A stretch of 64,000 nucleotides of DNA. Origin: Macrostomum hystrix (Eukaryota > Platyhelminthes > Macrostomidae). This document shows positions 45,421 through 57,230 of this stretch, piece by piece. The notes below the pieces were generated by a model that saw only the letters and a program-made list of their open reading frames with translations, was not told the origin of the DNA and ran no database searches. Location of the stretch: NCBI GenBank assembly GCA_950097015.1, contig CATNEN010000011.1, positions 6,164,001-6,228,000 on the forward strand, given 5' to 3'. A program made the translations under genes and the position numbers. The stretch's first letter is position 1. Each line of letters opens with the position of its first letter.

Positions 45421-46518
45421 AATTTAAACTTGCAGCTTTATATTACTGATAATATAGGATCTGAAATTTAGTCAATAGTAAAATAAATACAGAGAATCAA
45501 AATAGTGGTATGAGTTCTGGCACCCATTTTACACATAGTTTTCAAGGAGAAGGCTGTGCAACTGCTGCAGCAACATCTTTCTAAACTAGTATCTATATTT
45601 TAGCATATTTTGGTTAATCTGTCAATAATTATCTTAACTGTAGTTTTAAATATGAGTTCTTTATTTAGTTTAGGCAAGCTACTATTGCAGTCTACATTTT
45701 AGTGGAGCTTACAGTACAAGGAAGTAGGAAGAAGTCCCTAACACAGAATAAGACAATAGGCGATTTTTAACAACAAATACAAAAAATAATTAAGTGAATT
45801 GTTAATATGCCTCTTGAATTTTTTCCTTGCAACATTGACTATTACAATTATTTAGATAAAAAACAACACTACAGAGTGATATAATACTCATTTGTTTAGT
45901 AAACTTGACATTTACCTCAATACAAAGAAGAAAATATACAAAAAGTAAAATTGAATAAAACTATTATCTGGATTGTTGGTCAAAAATAGAAGGGAAAATA
46001 TAGATTTAGATAAAAACTAGGACACCTGTTCAGACTTTAGAAAAAAATAATTCTTAATTTTCATAGTCTTTAGAATTTAGACTTCTTACAAAATTATTGA
46101 TATATTTTATTACTGTTCTGACAAATTTATTACAAAATGTAAGAGGTGTGAACACACTTCACACTCTAAATTGTCAAACAGAGGTGTCAAAACTGATTTC
46201 ATTGTAAGAGTTGCCAACACAATGTGATGAGGTGGGGAGGGTTGGTTCTGTTCTAACTTTGAAAACTTTTGTTTTATAGATGACAAAGTGTCCACAAGTC
46301 TAAGTCTCTTTGTCATCCACCCTCTGAGATATTGGACAGATTGTCATCTGGATGACAAAGTTGTAAGATGACAAAGTGTCCAGGTACCTTTTTAAGAGGC
46401 TTATTACATGTTACATCCACATCAGTGGGGCTTGTCCCTTATCTAGCAATGAATAAGCATTTAGGATATATTAGGCCCCTATTAAATAATTTTTTGTGAA
46501 AGGACAATGTTTAAAAAA
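45421..46518. other. CLIC 5' flank and intergenic DNA
   Basis: AT-rich. Between 46262 and 46392 the motif GATGACAAAGTGTCCA and its inverse (CTTTGTCATCC) recur several times, a small foldback repeat of unknown origin. No coding exon is supported. Confidence 0.45.
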
Positions 46519-47186
46519 AGGCAGAGCTTATTCCCACGGTCCCGTGCCGATAATTTTAATTTTATCCACACGGATCCGTGCCGATAATTTTCTGCTTATC
46601 CACATGGCAGCTTCTATGAATAGGTCTACAACTCTTTATATATGCGATGCCGTTAATTTCAATTTTATCCTCACGGTTCTGTTTTTTGAAACAAAGCCCT
46701 TTCGGGTTTGAACGTGAACCCTTGAGCCAATAGATCGACAAAGTTGCCAGTGTGTTACGACTGTGTTCTACATTTCGACCTACACATTCATTAACCAACA
46801 TTAATGTCATCCTTTTTAATTATTGTAATAACAACTTACTAAATCTTTTGTCATCGTTACATGTTTTCATTCAAATTGTATTGACTTAAAAAGTAAGAAG
46901 TCTATCAAAGAAAATCATACGAGTCAACCAGCAGAATTCTAGTCAGCACCAAACTCGTCACACATTATCACACATCACTGTTATTATTTTACACTACGCA
47001 TTGATAGTGTACACTATACACTATACCCTGAAGCAAAAGCCTTATGCTCAGAGAATAATAGGTAGGGACTTAAAAGTAGACATATTCATACAAGCTGCCG
47101 TGTGGATAAGCAGAAAATTATCGGCATGGATCCATGTGGATAAAATTAAAATTATTGGCACGGGACCGTGGGAATAAGCACTTCCT
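46519..47186. mobile_element. MITE-like foldback element with ~100-bp inverted repeats
   Basis: The left end (46519-46622) matches the reverse complement of the right end (47082-47186) over about 100 bp with few mismatches. Each arm contains two copies of a shorter palindrome-centred motif (CACGGTCCCGTGCC; CACGGATCCGTGCC), each followed by RATAATTTT. A degenerate third motif lies near 46668. There is no transposase inside. Target duplications are not clear. Confidence 0.8.
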
Positions 47187-48644
47187 TTAAAAAATAGTAT
47201 TTTCTTGTTTCCTTGGGACATTGGATGCCTTGTGCCTATTTCAGAACTACATCCATGAATTAATGAGGTGCTGAATGATTGATTGGGAATGACAATCAGG
47301 CCTTTAGTAACATACTTTAGGCCTACTCAAGAATTTAACAGTAATTTAATAGTGTAATATTTTGTAATTATTAAAGCTAATTCACGAACTGACCAATTTT
47401 TAAGAAATTTAACAAGCTTCTTAAAAAGTAAAAACGGTTTCAACCCTCAGTCACAAACGATCAATAATCAGTTTGTAAATAGACAAAATGATGAAGGCAA
47501 TAGGCATAGCCATGACAATATGGCAATAAAAATAAATGTAGCATTGTAGCTGGCATAAGGCTTAGTTGACTTTTGTGAGGTTCATACTGATTTATTCGTA
47601 TTTTTTTTTAAATAGTCAAAAGAAAATACATTTTCTTTGAGCTCGTCAACTTCGCACCACTCTGTCGATTCATTTAGGTCGAATACATGTCGGGTGTAGC
47701 AGCAACAACTGGGTTTCGTGGATTTATGCAAATTCTGATCAGTAATTTTTGATGAATGTTTAAAATTTGAATTTTTTAATTAACTTTATCTAAAGAGTAA
47801 AACAAAGGTATAAATGTAACACATTTTTAATGCAGGCAATTTTTTTAATTAACGTCTTAAATTCTTGCAAATGAATATATTCACTATTGAGTCTTATAGC
47901 TTTACTTTATGATTTTTTACTCCTAGTGTTGATGATCAGTAACGTGCCTAGCTATCAGTCAAATATTTTCAGTAGCACAAATTAAATAGTTACACTGATT
48001 GCAAGCACATATGACTTGAAGAAACGGTTAAACAGTATTTTTAATTATAATTTTAATACCAGTGCTATTAAGTTTTAGTTGCCTAGCGATAATTGTAATA
48101 TAGGGACGCAAACAAGAACTTTAATACGTACTTTATTGGTCGTTATAACTCATTTTCACTTGTAATTACATATTTTTCATGGAAATACATATTTGGCTTC
48201 TGCTGGATGATAGACTTACCGGTTGGAGAAGCAAGCGGTGAATAAATGAGACATTAATTAAATGGTTGCGACGACATTTGTATTAGGAAAGTCTCAATTG
48301 TCACCAGCAAATTCATTATTACGAGCGTATTTTAAACATTCGGGACAAACAATTTTTCGAGTAACGTAATTCTCTTATAGAAAATATTTCAGTATTTTTT
48401 TTTATTTGAAATAAAACTTTGTATTATTTGCGCTTTGTTCTTTCAGAGTTTTGGAGTCTAAGACTGATATACCGGCAACACAGCTACTTTCTTTAAGATA
48501 TTTAGTATATTGCGATTTTCGGCAACATAATAAAGGTACACAAGTGCTAAAAGTAATATTAAAAAAATTGTAAATTAGTAAATTAGTAAAATTAGTAATT
48601 TATTAGTAAATTAACAAAAGTAATGTTGTTAACTTTCATTGAAC
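47187..48644. other. AT-rich intergenic region
   Basis: No gene, SINE or tandem array identified. Confidence 0.4.
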
Positions 48645-48656
48645 TTTATTTTTATT
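48645..48656 (-). terminator. Poly(A) signal(s) of the gustatory-receptor-like gene
   Basis: Two AATAAA motifs on the minus strand, about 75-85 nt past the stop codon at 48729, a typical position. Confidence 0.6.
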
Positions 48657-48728
48657 GCATTCTGAGAGTACTTAATAAGTGAGTGTGTTAATTATATCAT
48701 ATATAATTAACAGACAATATAAACATCA

Positions 48729-51700
48729 TCAACCGCCTGCAGGTGCCACTAAAGTTCCATTGCACCAGCAGTTGCAGACAGAGGACTGGTTGAACTGCAG
48801 CAGCACAATGAAGTAGGTCGCCAGCACACTGAACATCTGGATTGGATTGGATTTGGTAATATATGAAATGTGAATTGTTTGCTTTCTTTTCACTAAACCT
48901 AGCTGCAGTAAGCAACCGCTTAACCCCATCTTCGATTCTTAATTAAGGGACCACCGCTTAACCCCATCTTCGATTCTTGAGGGACCACCGCTTACCCCAT
49001 CTCTCGATTCTTGAGGGACCACCGCTTACCCCCTTCTTAGATTCTTGAGGGACCACCGCTTACCCCCTTCTTAGATTCTTGAGGAACCACCGCTTACCCC
49101 ATCTCTCGATTCTTGAGGGACCACCGCTTACCCCATCTTAGATTCTTGAGGGACCACCGCTTACCCCCTTCTTAGATTCTTGAGGGACCACCGCTTACCC
49201 CCTTCTTAGATTCTTAAGGGAACACCGCTTACCCCCTTCTTAGATTCTTGAGGAACCACCGCTTACCCCATCTTAGATTCTTGAGGGACCACCGCTTACC
49301 CCATCTTAGATTCTTGAGGGACCACCGCTTAACCCCATCTTCGATTCTTAATTAAGGGACCACCGCTTAACCCCATCTTCGATTCTTGAGTGACCACCGC
49401 TTACCCCATCTCTCGATTCTTGAGGGACCACCGCTTACCCCCTTCTTAGATTCTTGAGGAACCACCGCTTACCCCATCCCTCGATAATGGAGGGACCACC
49501 GCTTAACCCATCTTAGATTCTTAAGGAACGACCGCTTACCCCCATCTCTCGATTCTTGAGGGACCACCGCTTACCCCCTTCTTAGATTCTTGAGGGACCA
49601 CCGCTTACCCCCTTCTTAGATTCTTGAGGAACCACCGCTTACTCCATCTCTCGATTCTTGAGGGACCACCGCTTACCCCCTTCTTAGATTCTTAAGGGAA
49701 CACCGCTTACCCCCTTCTTAGATTCTTAAGGGAACACCGCTTACCCCCTTCTTAGATTCTTGAGGAACCACCGCTTACCCCATCTTAGATTCTTGAGGGA
49801 CCACCGCTTACCCCATCTTAGATTCTTGAGGGACCACCGCTTACCCCATCTTAGATTCTTGAGGGACCACCGCTTACCCCATCTCTCGATTCTTGAGGGA
49901 CCACCGCTTACCCCCTTCTCTCGATTCTTGGGAAAACATCACTAAACCAAACCCAGTGCTGACTCTGGGGCTTTTATTTTAATAATTAACCCACAATGCC
50001 CCAGCGAACTTCAATAGAACGATCGTCAGCTCACCGTTAGCAATGTCTTTCTCTCGAGAAGCAAAATTCTCCAATTGGTGATGCCGATATTTCTTTCTTT
50101 AGACAACTGGATGCAGAACTGTATCTGCTGCACATCTGTCACTTTCAGTGCCGTCAAACATTCTATCGCTTCTTCTAGCTGTTAAAAGTGAATCAAAATG
50201 AAAATCAAGGTTTTATTTGATCTTTGTCTTGACATTTTGTCAAGCTAAATACATTTCGCTCGACAGTTTGAAGGCAAGCTTGTTAGAAATCAATGTCAAT
50301 GATCGATAGAACTCAGCCATTAGGCAAACTCGTCAAAGGGTAATTCCTTTTCCTTTCAGATACCTTATTTGTCTGACATGCAAATCTAATTGTCTCACCC
50401 AGAACCATTTGACAAGCACTTCAAAGCCAATAATTTGACTTCAAATCAAGAAAAAGTGACATCTGTTCTTTAGAAATTTGAATAATGGCACTGTCAATGA
50501 CAACAATGCATGGTGGGACAATAGTCTGAGTCGATCTGTACCCCCTATCGATCGAAATTTCTGTTCCCAGGTGGGCAAAGCAATTTGGACTGAGTGGGAA
50601 GATATGAAGCCAATCCCTTTTGGTTTTGCCATTATTTTGGTACCGTCATCCGAGAAGAGTTTGCAAGTGCGCGCTCAAGTTTAGGCTCCGATGGGTAAAA
50701 TTGGCAACAGCATCACGGATTCTGACAGCTTGACACTTATCATTTTTCTTACAATGCCAATTGTTTTTGTTTTATAAGTCGTAGTTCTTCTTACATAAAG
50801 CCTTGTGTACGATATCTACGTATTTAAGCTCGTAGTAATTAATTCTAATAAACTGAATCAATGGAGAGTTAAACGCCATGCTAAATGACGCAAAAATGTC
50901 ACTAGTGAGTGGGAATCGAACCACCGACCTTCAAGTCGTGAGTCCGACGCCCTAACCACTAGGCTACAACCCCTGCCTTGTATGCTCGTAGAGCAGTTGA
51001 TAAGGACGGCAAAAAGACTGCCGTGGCATTTTCCTCTACAAATATCAATAAAAGTACACAGTTTCTATACCACCAGTTGCTACGTCTTGTTGCTGGTCGT
51101 CTGGTTACCGTTGTCTAAGGGAGCTGTGAGTGGCAGAGCGGTTATCGCGTTTCCCTCTCGCACCAAGGTCCCTGAGCTCGATTCCGTGGCGATCGAGGCC
51201 ATATTAAATTTGGTTGCAGCCACGAAGAGAAGGCTTGGGGGCTTGTCGTGCAATTTACGCCCTTAATGGGCCCACCTCCAAGGCACAGTGAAAGTGTACA
51301 CTGCCTGACGATGAGAAAGTCAGGGCAGATGTATCTGAGTGCGCGTGTGCTCAGGGGTAAGCGGAATGGACAGAATTGTCTCCACGCTGACTGCAGGTCT
51401 AGTGTCACCGAATGGTGTGCCATTGCCCACAGCCCTCCTGTAATTATTAACGGAATTTTCGACCCAAATTCTTTCCATATTGCTGCGCGCTCCCTGGTTC
51501 TAAGTCAAGCAGTTCAAAGGACCCCGAGCACATGACTCACCCTATCATTGAGTCTCGCAGCGCGCCACATGACCAGAAACATTTTAGCTATAGCCATTCC
51601 AAGCCACAAAAGTAGTTGAGTCTTCTCAAACCACGTGACCCAATCAACGCCCAGAACTCGAACCACGGCGTACATGATCAGCGTGACATAGACGGTGCAG

Positions 51701-53162
51701 CAGACAATGCTGGCTGCAGCCAGGGCGGAGAACAAAGAGTCAAACTCAGCGGCCAACCTGCTCAGGTCATGGTACATTGTTTGAAGAGAGCTGGTCAGTT
51801 CAGAGCGCTTCTTAACGCAACGAGCAAAAGCTGCGGCAGCACAGCCCAGGTGTTCTATGCTGATGAAGTAGAAACCTGTGGCCGAGAACCAGACTATCAC
51901 CTTGGGATGCGGGGGATCGTTGGCAGAGCGGTTAACGCGTTTGTCTCCCGCACCAAGGTCACTGAGCTCGATACCGCCTTGGAGAGAAGGCTTGGGGGCT
52001 TGTCTCGCAGTTTACGCCCTTGAGGGCCAACCTCCAAGGCACAGTGATAGTGTACAGTGCCTGACGATGAGAAAGTCAGGGCAGATGTACACACCTGTGA
52101 GCGTATGCCTGCGTACAGTATCTGTGTGCGTGTGTGCTCAGGAGTCAGCGAAATGGGCAGAATCACCTCCTCGCTGGCTGCGGGTCTAGTGTCACCAAAT
52201 GATGTGCCATTGCCTGCAGCCCTCCCATGCACTTATTATCAATGTTATTATCACCTGAGGATGCAAAATTTGAGAATAGAAAATGGTTCAATGGAATACA
52301 CTGGAACGATTTACGTCCTTTAGCAAGACAATTCGCTTTGAATTGCTTCAGTTCACCCAGCTGTTAGCGTGATGGCTACAAGCGTGAGCTTGGGAAATAA
52401 TGGGTTGGGTGTGTCGTCCCTCAGACATGGACTGAACAGCCATATGCAGCCTTCAGATGCGCCAGCTGTCGCCAACACATGTGGCCCGATTGGGCAGGTG
52501 TTATAGAATTCTATACTCACCTGTCCGCTGAAACTGATGCACTTCAACGCCTTGACTGTAGCCGTCGCTGCGAAGCCCAGCTGTGAGCTTAGCAGTTCAA
52601 TCATTTGAGTCCGCTCGCCATCGAAGGCAAACTGCACGGCCAGGTAGTAGATCGGTACCAAGCCGGCGCAGCCCAGGGAGCCAATCAGAGCCACTCGAGT
52701 CGGCCTTTTACGAAGATGGGCCACCTCACCGTCGATTTTTTCGCCGAATTTAAGCAGGCAGTCAAGCGATTTTGAGAACCCGGTTGAGCAGAACTGAACA
52801 ACGGCGTGCGTGGCGAGGCATTCCAAACTGTAGAGCAGCATCACCACCGCCATCAGCATGGTGGGCCGCAGAATATCCGACCTACCTGAAGGCGACACCA
52901 ACTCGACGAGTAGTTCCGTCAGGCGTAATACGATAGCTGCGAAGGACAACACGGAGATAGCAGGAACTGTAATGCGTCTCATCCATCTGCAGAACTGACT
53001 CGGTACACCTGTTGCTGCCGGCATTCCAGAGAGAGCGTACAGGCAGGCCTCAGAGGTTGGCAGAGCATTGCGAACTGCCTCAACGCGATCAGCCTGCTGC
53101 GAATCGTTCGGCAAAGTCATTGTGGAGCCGCGGAACTCTGGGCTGACGGACGCCCGAGACAT
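48729..53162 (-). CDS. Gustatory-receptor-like seven-TM protein (four exons)
   Basis: Exons 52521-53162, 51541-51900, 50035-50178 and 48729-48836 are all joined in phase 0 and give 417 aa. Seven hydrophobic segments lie at about residues 65-88, 98-122, 156-178, 214-238, 270-296, 306-328 and 383-397. TM7 contains TYFIVLLQF (389-397), the C-terminal TYhhhhhQF signature of the insect gustatory/odorant receptor superfamily. Phase-0 introns near the C terminus are also a hallmark of that family. Members are ligand-gated ion channels in insects; GR-like proteins occur in many other animals, where the ligand and role are mostly unknown. The first in-frame ATG is chosen; no signal peptide is expected. 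Introns 1 and 2 contain SINEs; intron 3 contains a large minisatellite. Assignment rests on topology plus motif, not on overall similarity. Confidence 0.82.
48930..49935. repeat. ~34-bp minisatellite in GR-like intron 3, about 29 copies
   Basis: The unit is ACCACCGCTTACCCCATCTC plus TCGATTCTTGAGGG, with CCCTTCTTAGATTC and ATTAAGGGACC variants. On the coding strand almost every unit carries GGGGTAAGCGG, a strong 5' splice-site match. It is flanked by exon 4 and exon 3 of the GR-like gene. Confidence 0.94.
50179..50907. other. GR-like intron 2, unique part
   Basis: Intronic. A GC-richer stretch at 50460-50690 contains two short opposing open frames but no recognised motif. It may be an old unrecognised repeat. 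Confidence 0.35.
50908..50975 (-). mobile_element. SINE family A head fragment (antisense)
   Basis: Only the tRNA-like head remains: GGAATCGAACCACCGACC (box B antisense) through CCACTAGGCTACAACC (box A antisense). It lies within intron 2 of the GR-like gene. It should not be called as a tRNA gene, because it matches the SINE heads nearly exactly and has no closing acceptor stem. Confidence 0.8.
51121..51440 (+). mobile_element. SINE family B copy 4
   Basis: Near full-length: head with GGCAGAGCGGTTATCGCG (box A region) and GAGCTCGATTCCG (box B), body, then tail ending GCCCACAGCCCTCCTG followed by TAATTATTA. It is in intron 2 of the GR-like gene, antisense to that gene. Confidence 0.88.
51920..52230 (+). 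mobile_element. SINE family B copy 5
   Basis: Full head and tail, antisense to the GR-like gene. Its 5' end lies only about 20 nt inside intron 1 from the acceptor of exon 2 (51901/51902), so the acceptor's upstream pyrimidine and branch-point region is at least partly SINE-derived. Confidence 0.88.
52295..52505 (+). mobile_element. SINE family A fragment lacking the head
   Basis: Matches the central region (ACTGGAACGATTTACGTCC onward), TCAGTTCACCCAGCTGTTA, and the 3' part (GCAGCCTTCAGATGCGCC, GATTGGGCAGGTGTTAT). It is more diverged than other copies. It ends 15 nt from the donor of GR-like exon 1 at 52520. Confidence 0.8.
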
Positions 53163-54318
53163 TGGTGTTGTAGTCAAGCAGAGGATAGGGGCTAGATGTA
53201 ATATTTGTTGTCAGTTGTTCACTGTTTTTCGCGCTCCCAATAGTCACACAAGAATTGTCAATATCCTTCAGAATAAAACACTCTATGAAGCTTGAGAATA
53301 AGCTTGAGATCCTCATTTCTAAAGTACATTCATTTCACCAATCCCTGATGATTGGTTTACAGTTTTGCCTGGCTTGGATTAGATGGGAATAAAATAATTG
53401 AGACAACAATTGTGGCAGGTCCCTATTGGAAGGCTTCCTAATCGACGTTTTAAAATGCAAATCAAGTAAAAATAACAGTAGCGTCTTATACTACTAGTCA
53501 GTTTCATCGCAGTAGTGTCTAAAGTAAAACTCAATATTGTCTTTTTGTTGTGAGGACAGATTTCCCTGTTGTTTACAATAGCCAAGGGTTAGTCATCAAC
53601 AATGCAGCTTGTGTGCCAATGGCTGAGGGTGAAATGGGGTCAACTAAGGCGCGTTCCATTGTGCTGAGCTGTGTTTTTATTTCTATGCTAAGGCTTCCAT
53701 TGTGTATCTCTAGTGAAATGATGAGTTTTTTAGTTACTTTTTTCTGACGCAGCTGGGTGTCTGTTGACGACCTACTGCAGCTTTGCTGTTATATTTAGCA
53801 ATGCAAAGTTTACTAGCAATAATTGTTGTTTACGCTTTGTTTTAATGGGTTTTGTTTTTTGTTTTTTTGCACAATTGTTGTTATACTGAAACTGCGACAT
53901 ATTTACTAATAACTTTTAGACGCATTATAGTTTTAGACGTACGAAATTAAACTAAAATAACTAAAGCAAAAGAAATTCAGAATACAAGCCGAAAGAATCG
54001 ATTTCACTTAAAAGTGCAACTTGCAAGACGCAGGTTTTCTCAAGCTCAGAACGCGCACAGGAAAAATGTTGAGCACTATCTTTTAGAGACAGCTGTTACA
54101 ATCCTCCAAAGCCGAAATTCGCACAAAAGATCAAGATAAGCGTCTGTACCAACAACTGTGAAACTGTTAAATTATTATGCTGTGCGCTGTGATAAAGCTT
54201 TTCACAGATATAATATGCATGGCAGAGCATTGCTTGATTCTATACTCACATTTTAGTTAATTTACGATGTACGTGAAGCACTTTCATTAGAAAGTTCTCT
54301 ATCTTTATCTATTTGCAG
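53163..54318. other. Intergenic region upstream of the GR-like gene
   Basis: AT-rich, with no supported exon. The 65-codon frame at 53550-53747 has no splice or homology support. Confidence 0.4.
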
Positions 54319-54885
54319 GGGGCCCGGGGCACTTGTCGCACAAGCGACTGAGCGCCCCCAGACCGGCGAACTAGGCGCTTAGCGCCCATCGCGCCGCCTC
54401 CCCTGAGCAGGCACCACACACAGCAGCACAGACCAGCCGGGGAGGGCAGGAGGCACCCAGAATAGGCAGCAGCGCCCCCCACCCCAGCCCCACACGCATA
54501 GAGCAGACCAAGCCGGGGGGGAAAGGCTGATAAGAAATCAGTCCTCAGGTCCTGTGTTCACTGGCGCTGGGGCGGGTGATGAGTGTACACTTATCCAATC
54601 GCGCTGACGGAAATCCAGAGAGCGCGCGGCGGTGTACACCCGCCCCCAGCCACCCCAGCGCCAACGCACACAACTCACACAACGCAGAACAGGCACACAG
54701 AAGATAGGAGCGAAGCTATTATTTCAAGCTTTGATTGCACGAAATATGGTGCACCTCCGCCGGTCGCTACTGTCCAAACCCACCCACCCACGAAATTAAT
54801 CGTGACTTGAAGGGAGAATCGAACTAGCGTCCATTGGAGTGCGAGGCAGCGACGCTAGCCGCTGACCCACTCGCCCCCTCATTAG
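54319..54885 (-). mobile_element. SINE family C (tRNA-derived, GC-rich, single copy)
   Basis: On the minus strand it begins GGGGGCGAGTGGGTCAGCGG (box A region) and reaches GCTAGTTCGATTCTCCC (box B), forming a tRNA-like head of about 75 nt. A long GC-rich body follows, ending in GTGCCCCGGGCCCCC and an AGATAAAGATAGA tail. It is unlike families A and B. A ~560-bp length is long for a SINE and may include a second element. Confidence 0.7.
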
Positions 54886-56037
54886 AAAGTTAAACTTTTA
54901 AAGTTAAAGCAAACTTTGCGCGGTTCTAATATTTGTAATATTTCTAATAGCCATATTGCACAGTGAATTTAAACATTGAAACATTGAAGTTAAAGCAGTT
55001 GCTTTAGTCATATATATATGCGCAGAAAAAAAGGTTGGTTTCTCCTGTGTTTGTGCGTGCATAAAAAACAGTCTATGCATTTGAGTCGAGCTGTATAGCT
55101 TTGACCATTGTTTAGCATAAATGGTCTGAGTAAACAATATCCAAGAGTATTTATTTCATGCACGTACAACTAAGCCTTGCAAAAATTCTTCGCTTTTTTG
55201 CTATAAGCTTGGATCTACAATTTTTTCTCAACTCGGGGCGTAAACAATACTGCAGATTTCCACTGGCCAAGTTGACAGTATGAATGCAAATGAAAGAATC
55301 TTTACTTCATATTTTAGGACTGAGGTAGTTTTGTGTGTCAACACTGGCTGGCAAAGAATGGGTTGAGCTGAAAAAAAACATTTTAGAACCAGATAATGGG
55401 TACTGCTGGCTTGGTCAAGACAGCTTGAGTTTGAGTCTAAATCTTGAGCACAGATGAGCAGCATGAGACGTGCGTGTGGCCACAACTGTATTGTCTGTTT
55501 GGCAGAGCGAGTGTAAACAACGGGAGCTCTTGCTGCCCATTCAGGTGTGCCTCAGTGTGTACTTTCTGTCAATTCATGATCGCACGCCATTGAAGTTTGT
55601 GTTTTTTAAGCTGCATTCTTCTTGATCCCTTGATCCCTTGATCATGAGCCGTGTATGCTAAAGCTATTAGGCCTGGAGCAATTCAATGAAAACTTTTTTC
55701 GCGAGCTGGTCGCTGAGAGGCAGTGCCTCAGTTATCGTGCCTTCGTATTTTGGTGCGTGAATAATAAATTACACTCTCTTCTCTACTGTACTCTCTGAAA
55801 CAGCAAACGCGAATACAGGTAGCGCTAGACATTCAAGTAGAGGGGCTTATGGGCAAAGTAAAAAGCGAGACAATTGGGAGAGAGGAAGAGAGAAGTGCAA
55901 GAACAGATAGACTCAAGCCGCGCCGAGTCCCTGGAAGGGCTGCTAATTTCGAGGAATGATGCGATTGTACAGTCAATTTGCGCGCACATCGAGAATAGAA
56001 AAAAGAAGTTCGTGTGTTAGGCATGGTTGCCGGGGAA
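54886..56037. other. Intergenic region downstream of TPPP
   Basis: AT-rich without supported genes; the last few hundred bases are likely TPPP 3' UTR. Confidence 0.4.
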
Positions 56038-56736
56038 TCACTTCTTGTCATAGGTGTCCATGCCCTTGTAGCCGCCAACGTAGCCCTCCGAGGCCTTCTT
56101 GTCGGCGACGTACTCGCGTCCCTCCTTGCCCTTGCCTTTGCCAGTCTCGGCGTCGAAGCGTTCCTTGTGAGCGCCGGTGTAGCCGCTGACGTCTGTCAGG
56201 CGGGAGGTGGCGGCGTCCTTGCTGGCGCCCTGGAATGGTTTGCCAGGTAATAAAACTATGTCGGGTTGTCAATTTGAAGTCCTATAAGTGGCAATTCTAT
56301 CAGTTTAAGTGGGCTTACAGTAGTGCCGTGCCCAGTTGGCTTATTGCTTGCAATCAGCTTTTTCACTTCCTCTTCCGCTTTCGCGGCGTCGGCGACCTTC
56401 TTCTTGGTGGCCGCCTCGGCGCAGAAGTGGGTGATGAACGCACAGAAGTTGGTGTAGTCGAGGTCGCTGGAAACAGTGACGGGTCATTTACTTCACTGAT
56501 TGTGATGCGAATTAACACAAAGTATGCAGTCAACATAGCGTATATCCTTACCCCTTGAGCTTAGCCTTTCCCTTGTAGGACGAGATGGAGATGTCCATGT
56601 CATTGGAGGTCATCTTCAACGCCGGAAATACCTTGCAGTCAGTGAAGATCTTCTTTACGGTCTTGTCGCTGGCCTTGTCTGAGCCCTTCTTTGTGGCGTC
56701 GCAGAAGGCGAGAAAACTGGACTTGGTATCGGCCAT
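56038..56736 (-). CDS. Tubulin polymerization-promoting protein (TPPP/p25-alpha) family
   Basis: Exons 56552-56736, 56319-56466 and 56038-56229 give 174 aa, with phases 2 and 0 consistent. Family members bind and bundle microtubules and stabilise cilia and cytoskeleton. The N-terminal p25-alpha core starts [19 protein letters not shown] and includes FTDCKVFP and the [11 protein letters not shown] segment. The C-terminal block carries the hallmark [24 protein letters not shown] and GYVGGYK. The length matches vertebrate TPPP3 (about 176 aa), i.e. the short form without the disordered N-terminal tail of TPPP1. Both introns are small and free of repeats, unlike most genes in this window. Confidence 0.95.
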
Positions 56737-57230
56737 GGCTGGCTTGCGATAGTTAGCAGGTTGTGACTGACGGAGGGCTTGGTCGGCAAACTCTGCTTGG
56801 ATCTATCTGGGGCGCCTTGGCGTTCGCTTTTATCTCCAAGGCTTGGTCAGTGGGTGCGCCCGCTTGGTCTACCCACCCTCAGCCCAATGGCTGCCCGGCG
56901 TTTGTCCAAAAGTCAGAGCGGCAATTCTGCGGAGCGTGGGGCAGAAGGATTTGTGTGCACAAGTCGCGTTGCCATGGCCAACAGTACTTGGCCAGTGATT
57001 GTTTGGTCTGGCGTCGTATTGGCTGAAAATAGCTCTCCTTAACCGCGAGTAAACAAGCGTGCGACACTTGGCGTTCTGCTTCACATACACTGACTTGCAT
57101 TTATTTTCATCCAAAGTAAACATTCTCTACTTACGTTTGTACTACTTAAGTAGGAGGCAACGCATTTTATGATTCTGGACGATAATTTTCTAGACTGTAT
57201 TTTCACGATTTTCTAACTATGCCATCTGTG
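56737..57230. other. TPPP 5' flank
   Basis: GC-richer just upstream of the start. Open frames at 56763-57042 on both strands lie over this promoter region and have no protein support. Confidence 0.4.

Noticed and set aside
56763..57123. Four overlapping 70-90 codon frames upstream of TPPP
   Set aside because: GC-rich promoter region giving chance open frames on both strands; none is conserved in type or spliced.
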